NCBI GenBank assembly: GCA_028023455.1
Contig: JAQFVV010006215.1
Coordinates: 9,569,950-9,633,949 of the forward strand
Direction of reading: 5' to 3'
Length of the DNA: 64,000 nucleotides
DNA from: Epiperipatus broadwayi
Lineage: Eukaryota; Onychophora; Udeonychophora; Euonychophora; Peripatidae
Below are positions 23,497 to 37,494 of this stretch, one piece after another. The position numbers and the translations under genes were made by a program. Position 1 is the stretch's first letter. Each line of letters begins with the position of its first letter. The notes under the pieces were generated by a model. That model did no database searches, was not told the origin of the DNA, and saw only the letters and a program-made list of their open reading frames with translations.

Positions 23497-26400
23497 CTAG
23501 AAAAAAAAATTAAATTAATACGAATTTTAAAACATAAATTAGCAAAAATGAAATATTTTGTTTTTACCTATTCTTGAAGAAGAGTTGACATCTTCATCAA
23601 ATGTTATCAGCCATTCTCGACGACTAATTATAGCTGTTTGGAGAACTAGTTGAGGAGCATTTTCTATGAAACTTTCATGTAATCGATATACACACAATAG
23701 ATACAATTCGTGCAATAAATCGTTATATTGTTGTTCTGTTTTGTGGGATGCCAAAATAAATTTTGTTCCAGAATATATAAATGAGCCATACCTGGAACAT
23801 ATATTTTGAATTCTAAATTTGTAAAGATATTTCAATGAAATATGTTTGTGTGTATATATATTTAACAATTTTACTAACAATATATGTATATAACTAGGTT
23901 TGCTATATATATTAATATAGATATTTTGCCATATTAATAAACGTTAGTTAGAATTCTAGATAGGGATGGCTCAGTTAATCAAACCAATATCTAAAAAACA
24001 TGACGGATTATTTCAGGCTTAATTGATTTCTCACCAGATATCTTATCGCAATTTATAATAATTATTTTTACAAAAGACAGCTTTCTGGAAAACAAAACAA
24101 AAACTATTAAATTACACTACATTAAAATGATCCTAAACATAATGAATACAAAAAACTCTAAGCATCAAGGTGTAAAAAGTAACCATTTATGGTACTAGAT
24201 GCAAATAGTTAACAGGTTTCTACATCATTTAATAACCATTGTAAACTAGAAACACTAAAATACAAAATTATTTGATTACTAGTATAATGTTAATTGATTT
24301 TAAGCTTACCAAAGTTATAAAGAAAATGAAGACCCTTACAACAATGATCTTCCAAGCCCGTGACTTAACTTTTATTGGTTAACTGGACTAGAAGAAGAAT
24401 TTTAGCTATTATATATATAGAAGTGGTTAATTTTATGCATAATTAGATATTTTCATTAATCTTGGTAGTTGTATTTTGAAGGGGGGGGGGGCTATAGATT
24501 GTCGATTTAACATCAGTGGTAATTATAATAAAACTTAATTACTGAAGTTAGCTTTAATTTCAATTAATATTTTATGCTTGCGTTAATAAAATTTCAATAT
24601 TTTTATTTATTCTAATAGTTTATATGTACATAATTATAATTCAACTATGAATAATTTCCTTCTTTTCTGAGCTAATGTAATGCACGTCAGTTAATGAAAA
24701 TATCCAATGAAATGGCAGTTTTTTTTAAAAAAAAATTTAGCTTTATTACTACCTAGCATGCTTTTAACATAACATGTATATCATATTTAAGGCTTATAGT
24801 AATGTGACTTAAAAGTTATTGGTATGAGTGTGTAAGTAGTGACTAATTAGCTATTCAAAATATTAAAAATTTATTTAAATGGCCATTTTTTTGATAGTGG
24901 TATGCTTGTATCTTTTCTAGTGATTGAAAAATAGTCACTTGCTATTGCCCAGGCCTCCCTGATTTTTCACATTTTGTTCTCTCTTTCATATATATAATTT
25001 TTGTTTTTAATAATTCGAATTTTTTATCGAAAGCATGCTACGGGATAATAAAGAAGAATATTAAAAAAACTACCTTTTATGTAATCAATTACAATAAAAA
25101 TGGGGAGAGGGGGGTATATTTTTATATATACTTACATTTTTAATAAACAGAATTCAAATTAAATATTTTAATAAAATATCATTTAAATGTATTTAAAAAA
25201 AAAAAAATCCCTAAACAAAATAATGAGAAATTAGTCATAATAATTTGATTTTTAATATAGGTGCTTAACTTTAGCCAAAATTATTAATCACATGATAGGT
25301 TTTTAAGAACAGAATAAAAAAGGGGGGCATACAAATTTTATTTGTTTGGTATGTGATCATTATATTCATTAATAAGGTTTAGTACTCAGTCTAAACCAAA
25401 AAATAATTTTAAATGTTAAAATTCTAAAGTTTTCTTTTTAATCTGTCAACAAATTGGCAATATATATAAAAGAATGAATATTTTGTCATTGTTATAATGG
25501 ATTGTAAAAGCACCATATAGGACCATTGCATGACCTGATGTTCACTGATTACTTGGGCTTACAATTGAAGGTTTTACAATAGTATGGAGAGAACTGTTCT
25601 TGAAATCATGAGCAAACTGAGAAAGTTATGTGATGTTGTTATTGTATCAAAGTCATTAAAACAATGACTTATCAACATTGACATGATAAAAAAGAAATAT
25701 TTATAATATGGAATAGAAAAGTGTGATTTGTTAATATTTATGAAGAATAGAAATGATATTTGAAGATTATTTAAAATTGTTTCATTTTTAAAATGTATTG
25801 TCTACTTTGACAAAAAATATTATCATTACTTGAGTACTAAAGCTGCAACATGAAGTATGTATTAGACCTTTATGTGCCTGTTCACATTTGTATCAATCCA
25901 CGACTTGTAACTTTGTAATCTTGTGATCTTACCAAAATAACATGTACACAGATCTTTCTTTGGCAAAAGTCAACAATTACAAAGTTATTGGGAGGTTGAT
26001 ATGAATGTCAACAGCCACAGTAGGTCAAAAATAAGTGAATAATAATAAAATGTGATATAGTTTACATAAGTGAATAATAATAAAACATGATATAGATTAA
26101 ATATACACCAACGAATAATAAATGATTTTGATTTTTAAGTAATTTGTATAAAAATACATTAACTATATTCCTACGATACTTTTAAAAAATAACAACTTTT
26201 AAGAATGATGCCATTTCTTAAAAATTTTGTTACTTTAAATAAACATGAAAAATACATTACTATATTCTTATAACACTTACCATGTAATATCTAACAGAAA
26301 TTTATGTGTTCAACACTTACCACGTAATATATAACATAAATTTACATGTTACAACCAATCTTTTCCTATTAAATATTACCCCAGAAAATAGAGATCTGCA

Positions 26401-29400
26401 GTAAAAATTTTCACTCCAAAAATGAAACCATTTGATTGCAAAATATGCTGGGATTTTCATAAACTGCTAATAAACATCTTTTTTAATACAGAAATTAAAG
26501 CAAAAACTAAAAAAAGATATATTAATTATTACACAAACTCCAAATGAACAGTAAATGATTTTGACTTTTAAGTAATTTTGAACAACTTTTTTTACAAAAA
26601 GACAAGTTTTAAGAATGACACCATTAATCAAAAAAATAGTTATTTAAATATACACAATCAAACAGTAAATAATTATGATTTTGAAATAATTTAGATAAAA
26701 ATACATTAATTATATTCCTATGACATTTACCATCTAATGTATAACAGAAATTTACATGTTAAAACCAAACTTTTTCTATTAAATATTACCACAGAAAATT
26801 GTAAATGTCCGATTATTTCTTTCAATATGATGTCATCTATGACAATATGACATCAAAGGCAAAACTCTTTTCTCCATACAGTAGTGCCACCCTGTGTTAA
26901 CAACAGTAATCAATAGATGCCAGAAGGCTTGTGCATAAAATCCCTATCTAGTGCCTACTCATCCAATATCCCCAGACTAGTTTCTGGCTTGTGGCCATCA
27001 TCAGTGAGGAGCCTTGGATCTGAGAGCACTGCACCTAGATCTTAGGATGGCACTACTGTATGGAGAAAAGAGTTTTGCCTTTGTTTACAATAATTATGTG
27101 CTAGTATGAGATGGTGATCATGTGATGAATATGACATCAACTATGATGTCATCACCACTGAAAAATGTTGGTTATTTCTTTCAATATGATGTCATCACAA
27201 CATGATACATTTATTGTGGGTGTGAAAAGATCTCCTATCTCTCCTACATTGCAGCTTTAGTACTCAAGTATCAATATTATCATAATAATGCTCAATATTA
27301 TGAGAAATTCATCTATTAAAACTTCAAATTTGAAAAGGAAACCTATTAAAATTTTAATTACAAAAATAATATAATTAGTTTGTATATACAAATGAGCATT
27401 AATCTCTAAATTGGAAATTAAAATGCTTGCAGCCATGTAACTATATAATCAAGAGAAGATATGAAGAAATTTCAAAATAAATTAAAAAAAACTTTATAAA
27501 CTGCTATATATAACAAATTAAAAGTAATTTTTATTATTAAACTGTTTATTAAAATGAATACATTCATTCATTTAAATTTAGGTCAAAATATATTTACAAC
27601 AATTAGAAATGTTATTCTTCTTCTACTAAGCCCTAGTTGCGCTATTAATCGTGCTATTATGTGGATGAAAAATTTCATAACAGTTTACATATTTACAGTT
27701 TAAATATTTTTAAATATAATACAAAATATGTTAATGATGATAACAATAATAAATTATATTTCAATAATAATAAAAAATAAAAAAATATAAATATTGCAAT
27801 TAATTTTTCCTCAATGTTTTCTTTTTTCAAAATAACAGTATAAAAACAGATTACACCAGCATCCCTTCTCATTGATAAACAATTCTTCACAGGCACCACA
27901 ATGCTGATGAAAATTCACAATCACTTTAAAGAAAAACAGTAGAATGGTGTAGGACAGCAAATAAGACATGATTACAACATAAACAATAAACCACATGGGA
28001 TCACAGAAACAAAAATTCTTCAAAAACTACAATCCCCAGATAGCACACACCTGGGACCACACACAGTACTTAAATTCATGTTCTTGCACCTCAGTCATTT
28101 CACCATTCCAATAATTAAAAACATGATTGATGAGTTATCTAAGGGGTGCAGGGAAATATAAAGTCTCTACCCAATCTCACCAGTATCTTTTGCAGAAAAG
28201 CAAGGTGTCCACACAGACATTAATAATTTCAGGCCTATCTCGATGATCCTACTATTAATCAAGGTCATCGAAGGGCTAATCAAAGACCACATACAGGATC
28301 CTATATAAAGCATATATCACATTCACAGTTTGCCAAAAAGGGCTCATTGACTGCAGATGCAGTATGCCAGCTTAAGCTTACTGTTGAATACATTAGAACA
28401 TCAAGGAAAGCTGGGTCGATTGCCATCCAATTGAACTTTTTGGTGGCATTTGACTCAGTCAGAATAGATACTTTGCTTGAAATCCTAAACAGATATTTAG
28501 TCCCAAAGGTATTCTTAACAATCAGAGAACCTCCTGATGAACAGGGAAATATTAATGATGCTTGATGGAAAGGTTGCCCCAGGATTTAAGCCTTTACTTT
28601 CTATTCTGCAGGTCTCCCCATTGAGCACTCTCCTGTTCATCATATATATAAATCCTCTTATCAAAAGTATTGAATCAAATCTCCCTGGACTATATATTCC
28701 TCCAATTAAGAAAATAATTAAACATCTGTCCTACATGGATGGCATACTAGTGATTCTCCCATCTGAAAAAATTCTGAAACTACAAGAGGTGATAGATGAA
28801 TATTCAAAATGTTATGGCCTAAAATTTAACCTGGCAAAGTCTGTGGCTTGGAGGTAGATCTTGGGACAAATGGTTGCCTTGAGATTTGTAGCCAAGCTGC
28901 AGAAATTCTTTGGTTTCCCAATGCCCTTGTCTTCAGTTTCAATGAGAAGGAATATCCAACAATCCTTGCTGGAGACAACCAAAAAGATAACCACATCATT
29001 GTCTGGAATATATCTTTCCATCTATGGTAAAGTCACATTATTAAACATGATGGTATTGACAAAGATTAATTATTATCTCCCTGTGATTAAGCCAACTAAA
29101 TGGTTCATCTTGAAAATTGCATCCTTATGCTCTGGGCTGTTCTGGAAAAAGAAAGCAGTAGCAATAAGCTACAGACAGATGCAATGACACAGGGCCATTA
29201 ATGGAATGGGTCTCCATGACATTTCTACCTTATGGTTCCAGAAGTCTTACAATTTTCTCCATAAATTAAAAATGAATCAACAGAATGAAGAAATTCCAAC
29301 ACTCATCATTCCAACAGACTGGTCTCCACCACTGTGGAGAAGAAAATGGCTGGATCTCCAACTAAATAAGCTTATGAAATACATAGCAATCAATAAAGAC

Positions 29401-32400
29401 ACATTTCAAAACAAATTAACATACTGGCAAGCTTTTAGTATAAAGCACATTGACTTAAAAGACCATCTCTCAAGTTTAGCCATCGCAAATGATAAATTAA
29501 TAAGGAAATTCAAAAGATGGAGCTTAGAGTCCAAATATCTGGATTATTTAATCAAAATCAATGTAAATGCATTACCTACTAATGAATTTTTAGTTAATAA
29601 AAGAGGGTACTCAAAAATGGACTCAACCTGCATGATTTGCAAAAAAGAAGATGAAACCATCAACCATTTCAGATTCAGATGTAATCAGCTAATGCAACTT
29701 AAAAATACACTAATGAGTTGGATCAAGGCAAATCAATCTAAATTATTTAATTTGAAAGAATGTATCAGAAAAGGATCATACCCAGAAATTAGACTCTCAT
29801 TAATTCTTGATCATCTATTGTGGATTACTAGATGTAAGCTAGTATTTAATCATCAAAATTTTAATCCTATTAACTTCATGCAGAACAATCTAAAGAAAAC
29901 AAAAACAAGAGATAGCCTGATAACCCCTGAGATTATTTTTATTATGACTTGGGGACATGCTGGATTTATACTCTCCATGGCCCAACCAATAGCAGGATGC
30001 TCTGAAAAAGAGAAAACAGAAGAGTAATTGACTCAAATTCGGAAAAATCAAATGAAGGAATGAGAAAACACTTTAAACAAAATATGTACCAAATAACCTT
30101 TAATGTAATAATGTAATCTTTAATAAATTATTTTGGAAACTAAAAAAGAAAATGTAATTGTTAAATACTACGTTTATCACAAATATGGGCTGCAATTTTA
30201 GTTTACTTGAAATCTAACAAGTACTATTAATTATATAATAAAAACATTGATTATACAATATTTGATACTCATATGTATTTTTCTATATACTATGTATTAA
30301 TTATGATTGTAAATTACTTATATTCGAATATGTACTTTTTATTTTATACGGAATAAAAATTTAATAATATAAAATAATAATTATATAATTTATTGTTTTT
30401 ATAATTATAAAGTTAAACATTGCATTAATATATTTCATTTCAGATCTTATTCAACATTATTACTTTTATATTAAGTATCAATAGAACGAAAGATGCTAGA
30501 CCTTGTTTAATGATTGATTATAGGTAAAAGTTTTCATTATAAATAAATATATATTTTTAAAAGTATTAATATTTACTATCTATCTTGTACTATACTATAT
30601 ATTTATTGATAAAGCTACTTTTAACCAATGTAAAACAGAATGAAATATATATATATATATATATATATATTGTTATTAAACCAATAATTAAATATATATA
30701 AAGCATAATTGCGACATAAAGTTACGGTATTAATCTTTTGCCTACTTATATAAGATTTAATGAAAATTACATATAGAAACAAAAAAAGGTATATTACTTA
30801 ATTGAATTTAATGTTTAAATTGTTAAAGTAATAAATATCATATTGCATTATTGTTAGATAAAAGTTTGCCAGAAAATTGAATATTAAATTATGCTGATGT
30901 ATATATATATATCATTCAAGTAAGTTAAATTCCAGAAATGATGTGGTGGAAATAAATGTGTGAAAAGAAATATGATGCATTTATTAATCACATAGTAAAA
31001 ATAATAGTCGCTATGTAGGAATTATTATATCCACACTTTTAATAAAAGAGAAAAAAAACATAAGACGCTATTTCTTTTTTAATAAGAATATTATTGAAAC
31101 TATATGTGCTAAATAAGTTATATATGTTCATTCTTTTACTAAAAGTGATAGAAAATCATTTTAAAATGCTTACATATTTATTAAAGAGCTATCTTTGAGT
31201 AAATTTCTCAAAAGATTAATGAATATTTGATCTTGTGATTCATAATTAGTAGTTAAAATCTTGTCATATTGTTATCATCTCTGAGCAAAGTCCTTAAGGT
31301 CAAAATATTATTTCATAATTCATTTACATGCTCATAAGAACTTATATTTATTTATATGATTCCAATGTTTTGATATTATATAAAGCTTTATAAATTAGTC
31401 TTCTTTTTTTTTTAGCTTTATCTACATCACAATTAATTAGCACTCAATGTTTTATATTTTGGAAAATGGAATAAATAAACAGAAATGTAATAACTATATG
31501 AAATAATATAGTAAATTATTGTATATCCAGATTTTCCTGAAGACATAGGTATTTGTAATAACTTAATTAAAATATTATAATCTATTCAAGTTTAAGCTAT
31601 TTTGACTTCAATAATATATAATAATTCTTATTAAAAGAAATATTTATAAGTTGATTTCAAAAATTTTCACTTCAATTTAATTTTAAATAAATATACAAAA
31701 TGGAGTTAGATAACATAAAAATTAATGAATGTATTTTTATTTTCAGATAGATAAGTTATCCATGATTATTTTTATGTTTGCTACATCTATTTTTTTTAAC
31801 AATTTTAATTTATTCTATAGCGTTCTTTTCTTTTTCATGACCCTCTTAGAATCACTTTATTAAACAATTAAGAAAATATCAATAACTAAAATAATAAGTT
31901 AATAAAATATCACAAAATTTTCTATTTAACATTTTAAACATATTTTAATCCTTAAATGAATTTTGATATCACAATTAAACCTTTTTTCTTTCAATGAGAA
32001 TGATTGTCATGCAAGTTTTTTTATTGTTGTTACAAGCAAGTGTAACTGAACTTAATGGCTGGAATCCATTTCAATAACTTGAAAGTACAAATTTTAATTT
32101 AAAAAGGTTTTTTGTAATTTTAGTTTTAGCTAAAGTATGTAAGTGACAGCAGTTATCAAAGATCAAGAAAAAAAAAACATTACTGTTTATTTATTCTAAA
32201 CAGAAACAAAAGTATACTTCTTTATTTGCACAATTTAAACTTTTGTTTGCATCATAAAAAAGAACAACTTTATACTTAATATGTTATCTTTTTACTATTT
32301 TCTTAATAAAATTATAAAGTATTTGCTTTTTAAAAAATACATTATATATATTTACATTTCATTAAAATATATTAGCTTTTTAGCAAAAAATTAGACAATT

Positions 32401-35400
32401 GAAAATGTATTGACATCAAAAAAAAAAAAAAAATTCTGCCAATAAACTATCAATTCTTGTTTATTTTTTTAATCGAAAATTGAATTTTAATATGACAAAG
32501 AATGTTTTTATTATTTGAATCTATGCTTTAATAAAATATATCTTAATAAAAAGACTTTTGTAAAATATTTTTTCCTTTTAAAATATATTTAACCTGAAGC
32601 TGAAATAAAGTCATTTATTTTGATTATTTATTTCTGTTTATTAGTCCTTTTTTTTTTTTTAGTTGCAATTTATTTTTTAATCTAATTTCATTTTTTGAAT
32701 TTGTTTTCAATGAAATTTGTAAAAAAATGCAAAGATAAAATAGAAAAGTTGTTTTTCATTAAAAAAAAATACAACAAAAGAAAAATCTGGAAAATAAATG
32801 ATCATATATGGTACATGAGTGTGCTAAACAGAAGATTATCTAAAAAGATTAAATTTTAATAATTTATCCAAATATAATAGATCAATAATAATTCTATACT
32901 GGTAATGTATATGTTAATTATAAGTTGGCAATATACAAATAGGTGTTAAAAATACATCTAAGCATTTATAATAAATATAATCTCAAAATGTAGGAACTCA
33001 TCAATGAGTTCATCTATATTTATTTTTTAGTGCATCTTCATCTATATTTAGAAAAAAAATATATAGAGGAACAATTTTTAATTATATTTTTTGTAGAGTG
33101 TAGTCATTTATCAAAAATGATTTTCATTATATGTATGTTATTATTTTCACCATTTTCCAGTAATATTATTTTTGTAGTAATTTGGTTATGTTATCTGTGA
33201 CCACATGCAATTCTAAGGTTCATCATGTCAATTCCCAAATATCTCTATTGGCTGTTATAGTATATATAATTGGAAATATACAACTAACTAAAGAAATATT
33301 TAAAGGAATAAACAAATACAATTCTCTATGCAGCCATTTTAATATTTCAATTACAAAACTGGTATTTGTTTTGCTGTAATTTCTGATGAAAATAAGTCTT
33401 GTGATTGAAATATTAAAGAAATAATAGTGTTTGATTTTTTTATTTAGATAAATAATAAAAAACACATTCAACAAGAAATTTTGTAAATAAAATAATAGAT
33501 AGATTTTAGTGGAATTTATTGCCAACATAATCTTTTTAAGATTGTTAGTCAATTTAAAATAACACTATATGCATGTGTATGTATTATAAATATTAGTGAA
33601 TAATCTATATTGAAGTAAATATATTTAAAAATTTTGTTTAGCTATTTAGAAGTGGCAAACATTGTTATAACTTTTGCTCTTAGAAATAGTTGGTTGTAGG
33701 AACTTTATTATAAGTTATATTCATTATGAACTATTTTTATTTTTAAAAAAATAGTGGCAATATTTATTTATTTTCATGCCAAATAAAAATCTATAAATAT
33801 CAGTATTTTATTTTGTTAAATATATTTCATTTTATTTAAAGACCTTCTAAACATAGATATATCAATATGAGAAAATATTTTGTATAAATAGTTAACAAAC
33901 TTATGTATTTTTAAAATTAGATTTTTAAAAATTGCAACCTAGTCATGAATTCATTAATAATAGCAAAAGAGTGTGTGTAAATGTTTATTTCAGTTTACTT
34001 ACTTTCTTAAAATTTTAAACTTTTTTTTAAAAATAGATTTTTGTTTTGTTTTGTTTATTTTTAAAAATAATAATAAAGTAATATTACTTAATGGAAGAAG
34101 AGAAATGAAAAGGGAATATTTTATTTAAAAATATTTTCTATTTGCTTGTAAAGTAATATATTTAAAAATAAATATTTTCTTTTTGAAATTTTAAATAATT
34201 ATTATGTAAATTTTTTTAGAATGGTTTTGGAATGTACCAAGGACATATAAAACATTTTCAAAAGATAGGACATGTTCAGTAGTTGCTATGGTTACTTCTT
34301 TATCTTATTACCTAATTAGTGTTGCAAAATTGAAAGTTATATAGGTATCCTCAATTTCTTGGTTTTTCTCATTTTATTCTTCCTTTCATTCCTATTAATG
34401 AAACAAATAGCAATGGGTGAAAAAAAATCAGTCTTTTGACTGAAGCTCTAGCAACTATCTATTTGGTCAAGTAACACCTGAACCTCTTGTTTGGTAATCT
34501 ATATTTGCCATGTTTCATCAGAAAGAACAATAAAGTTAAGAGTCAGCAGAAAATTTGAACTAAACTAATTAGAAACCAAATTGCAAATCAATGTTAAAAT
34601 ATTTTAAAAGAAAAAATTTCTTTATTGATAGATTAATTAGAATAGACTTGTTAATCGATGTATCATTGATAAGAATCTACAATTTAAAATCAATATTGTA
34701 GTAGGTAAACACAAAGAAGAAAAGGACTTAACGATTTTATTTTTTGTTTTTTTATAAAAAAAGAGAGAGAGATTTAATATTTACGTTTAATATTTGATCT
34801 AAAAAAAGGTTATATTTATTTTTTGCTTTCTCTCTACCAGATATTCAAACAAGAAACTCAGAGTAAATAGAGGTATATTAGTTATTATTGTTGTGATTAT
34901 TGTGATATTATTGATGCAGATATTTTTTCTATATAGACTACATTTAATGCCTATTTTAATATGTGTTAATGAATGTTTGCTTAGTAGATTTGATTATGTT
35001 TAAACTTAATATTAGGTATCAATCATATTTATTAATCTTAAAATACTATAGTATATTTTTAAAAAAAATTGAGATTTATTTAGTCTAATATTTGTTGCTT
35101 TTTATTTAAGAAATATTGCATTGTTAGGGAAATGTTTCTCTAGCATTTTGTAGTCATAAATAAATATATTTATATTTTAAGCCACCCACAAATAATGTAT
35201 TATAGCAAAGGATTGCTAGCATTATTTTAAGTTTCTTGAAAATAGAGATGTAAATAGTTATTTAATTATTTACAAAGTCAGTTATGAATTTACATGTACA
35301 TATATGATACTAAGACTGGTGCTTATTTACTTTGATAAACTTGAAAAAACATGCTTTATTATTTATATTACAGTTGAGTAATTTTTTTTTCTCATGTGTC

Positions 35401-37407
35401 ATAGCATCAGCTGGGAAGTGAACCCGCTAACCGGGAAAAAACCTTTGTAAAGAGCTGTTGTTGACTTTCTAACCACCAAACCATCCACTATATAATATAT
35501 TATAGATTGGTGAGTTGTTTTAATAATTGAAAGAGGGTGTTGTTATTATTAAAAAAAAAATCTGATTTATCATATTTTATTAAGTTTATGAAGTAAATAT
35601 ACACTTATATAATACCTTGTATTTCACTCATCCTCAAACATATACTTTATTTATGACAACTTATTTTTTTTAGAAAAACGGAAGCTGGAATAAAAAAATT
35701 CAATTATACCACCTTATTAAATGTAAATAAATAATAAGATATTTCTTTTTTTTAATATATATGTAAATAAGTTTAATTTAAAATATTTTTATTCATTAAA
35801 CTTGACTTAATTAAAATTATATTACTTATTAACACAAATTTGTTCACACACACACCTGCTAATTTTGAACTCATATATATTCTATTGAGATATTAATTGA
35901 AATGGACATATAATGAAAATGGAATTATTTATTTAGCCATAATACCCAGATGAAATTCATAATACATAATAAGCACATATATACATTAAGAGGATACAAG
36001 TAATATTTATATAAAAGATTTATATATATTTGAAGAATATTTACTTCATAATATTATTATTTGGCTAAATTCGAATTCAATCATAGTATACCTAATGCTT
36101 AATAATTTAAATTAAATGTAGTTTAGATGCAATAATTTTTGCTTCCACACTTCATTGATGACTGTATTGGGCAAATGTACACATATTTTACACCCCTCTC
36201 ATGCTCATATTGACACTATATATTTCTGCTAGACATAATCTTATCAGATATGCTAGAAATTTAAACACTTTTCTATCATACTAGAATAGCAGTTCAAACT
36301 TTATATCCAAGTAACTTCAAATGGTCTATTTGTTTTTAAAAATTGAAATAAATGTTATACTCTTGTGTTTAAACACAATCTACAAGTACTTCTGTGTTAA
36401 TATGTTCTCACTTTGACACAAATACATTGAAGATAATATTCATATAAACTTTGGCTTGCTATTTTACTATGATTAGTAAAAAATTAAATCTTAGCATATT
36501 TGTTTATGTTATATCTCCAATTTACTTAAAAACATTGATCTGTTATTTTGTGATGGATACCAGTAAATAATTTTAACATTTTGATTTGCAATAGCATATT
36601 TAAATCTCCCTATTGTTTAATTTAGTAATAATTTTAGTCATATTTGTTATATATTATTTAATTAGTACTTTTTTTATTCCATTTCATTTTGCTATTATAT
36701 AATATATAATTTCAAATTTTTGCTTTTATATTTGTTGAAAAAAAATCAAAACAAAAAAGGACATGTAATGGAATTAATAATAGCATTAATATCTGTTTTT
36801 ATTATTATTACTATTATTATTATACCTTTAAAAATGTATAGTTATGCATTGGACTAATTCCACCTTCCTACTTAAATTATTAAATGTTTTTTTAGAAAAA
36901 TCCAAACTTTTTCATGTTGCAAAGATAAATATAGAACACAAAATTTAAAGTGATATTTTTTCTTTCAGAGATGCTATTAAGGATAAAGAAAAAAGAGTTA
37001 TAATTGATCCAAATTTATATCAGCCATAGTCGCAGAAAATAGAAGCCTTGAAAGGGTTTAAGTTAAGAAATGATAGATTAACATTGAATATAAAAAAAAA
37101 CATTTGAACAGAAATTGGAAATTGAGAATGACTATGTTAGCATGAGGTATAAAAGAAATTTTCAGAAATAATAATAGCAGTACAAAAGATAATGTAAGGC
37201 ATAGATATAAAAATAGGAAGCGGATTTCAGTTCTGTATTCAGAGTATTTATATAAGACATTGGTAAAAAAAAAAGTTACCTAATAATATTAAGATAGATA
37301 GAAAAATAGTAAATCTTTAGGAAAATGGAAGTATAACTCCAAAAGGATGGGTAATATTAAAAATAGGGTAGAGTTGATTTATAAAATTAGTTCTGAGCTT
37401 TGCAATA

Positions 37408-37452
<45 letters not shown>

Positions 37453-37455
37453 TAT

Positions 37456-37494
<39 letters not shown>

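Noticed and set aside
27811-28023. Minus-strand frame of ~65 codons with one hydrophobic segment and several Cys
   Set aside because: It begins without an ATG at the stated limit, has no recognisable domain or supporting splice sites, and sits beside a LINE remnant. A faint resemblance to the start of DHHC-type proteins is not enough.
28530-28550. CTGATGA followed by GGGAAA
   Set aside because: There is no room for helix II and no helix I; it lies in the LINE reverse-transcriptase frame and is coincidental.
35403-35485. tRNA gene
   Set aside because: A- and B-box-like sequences are present but the acceptor and anticodon arms do not fold; listed as a SINE or pseudogene remnant instead.
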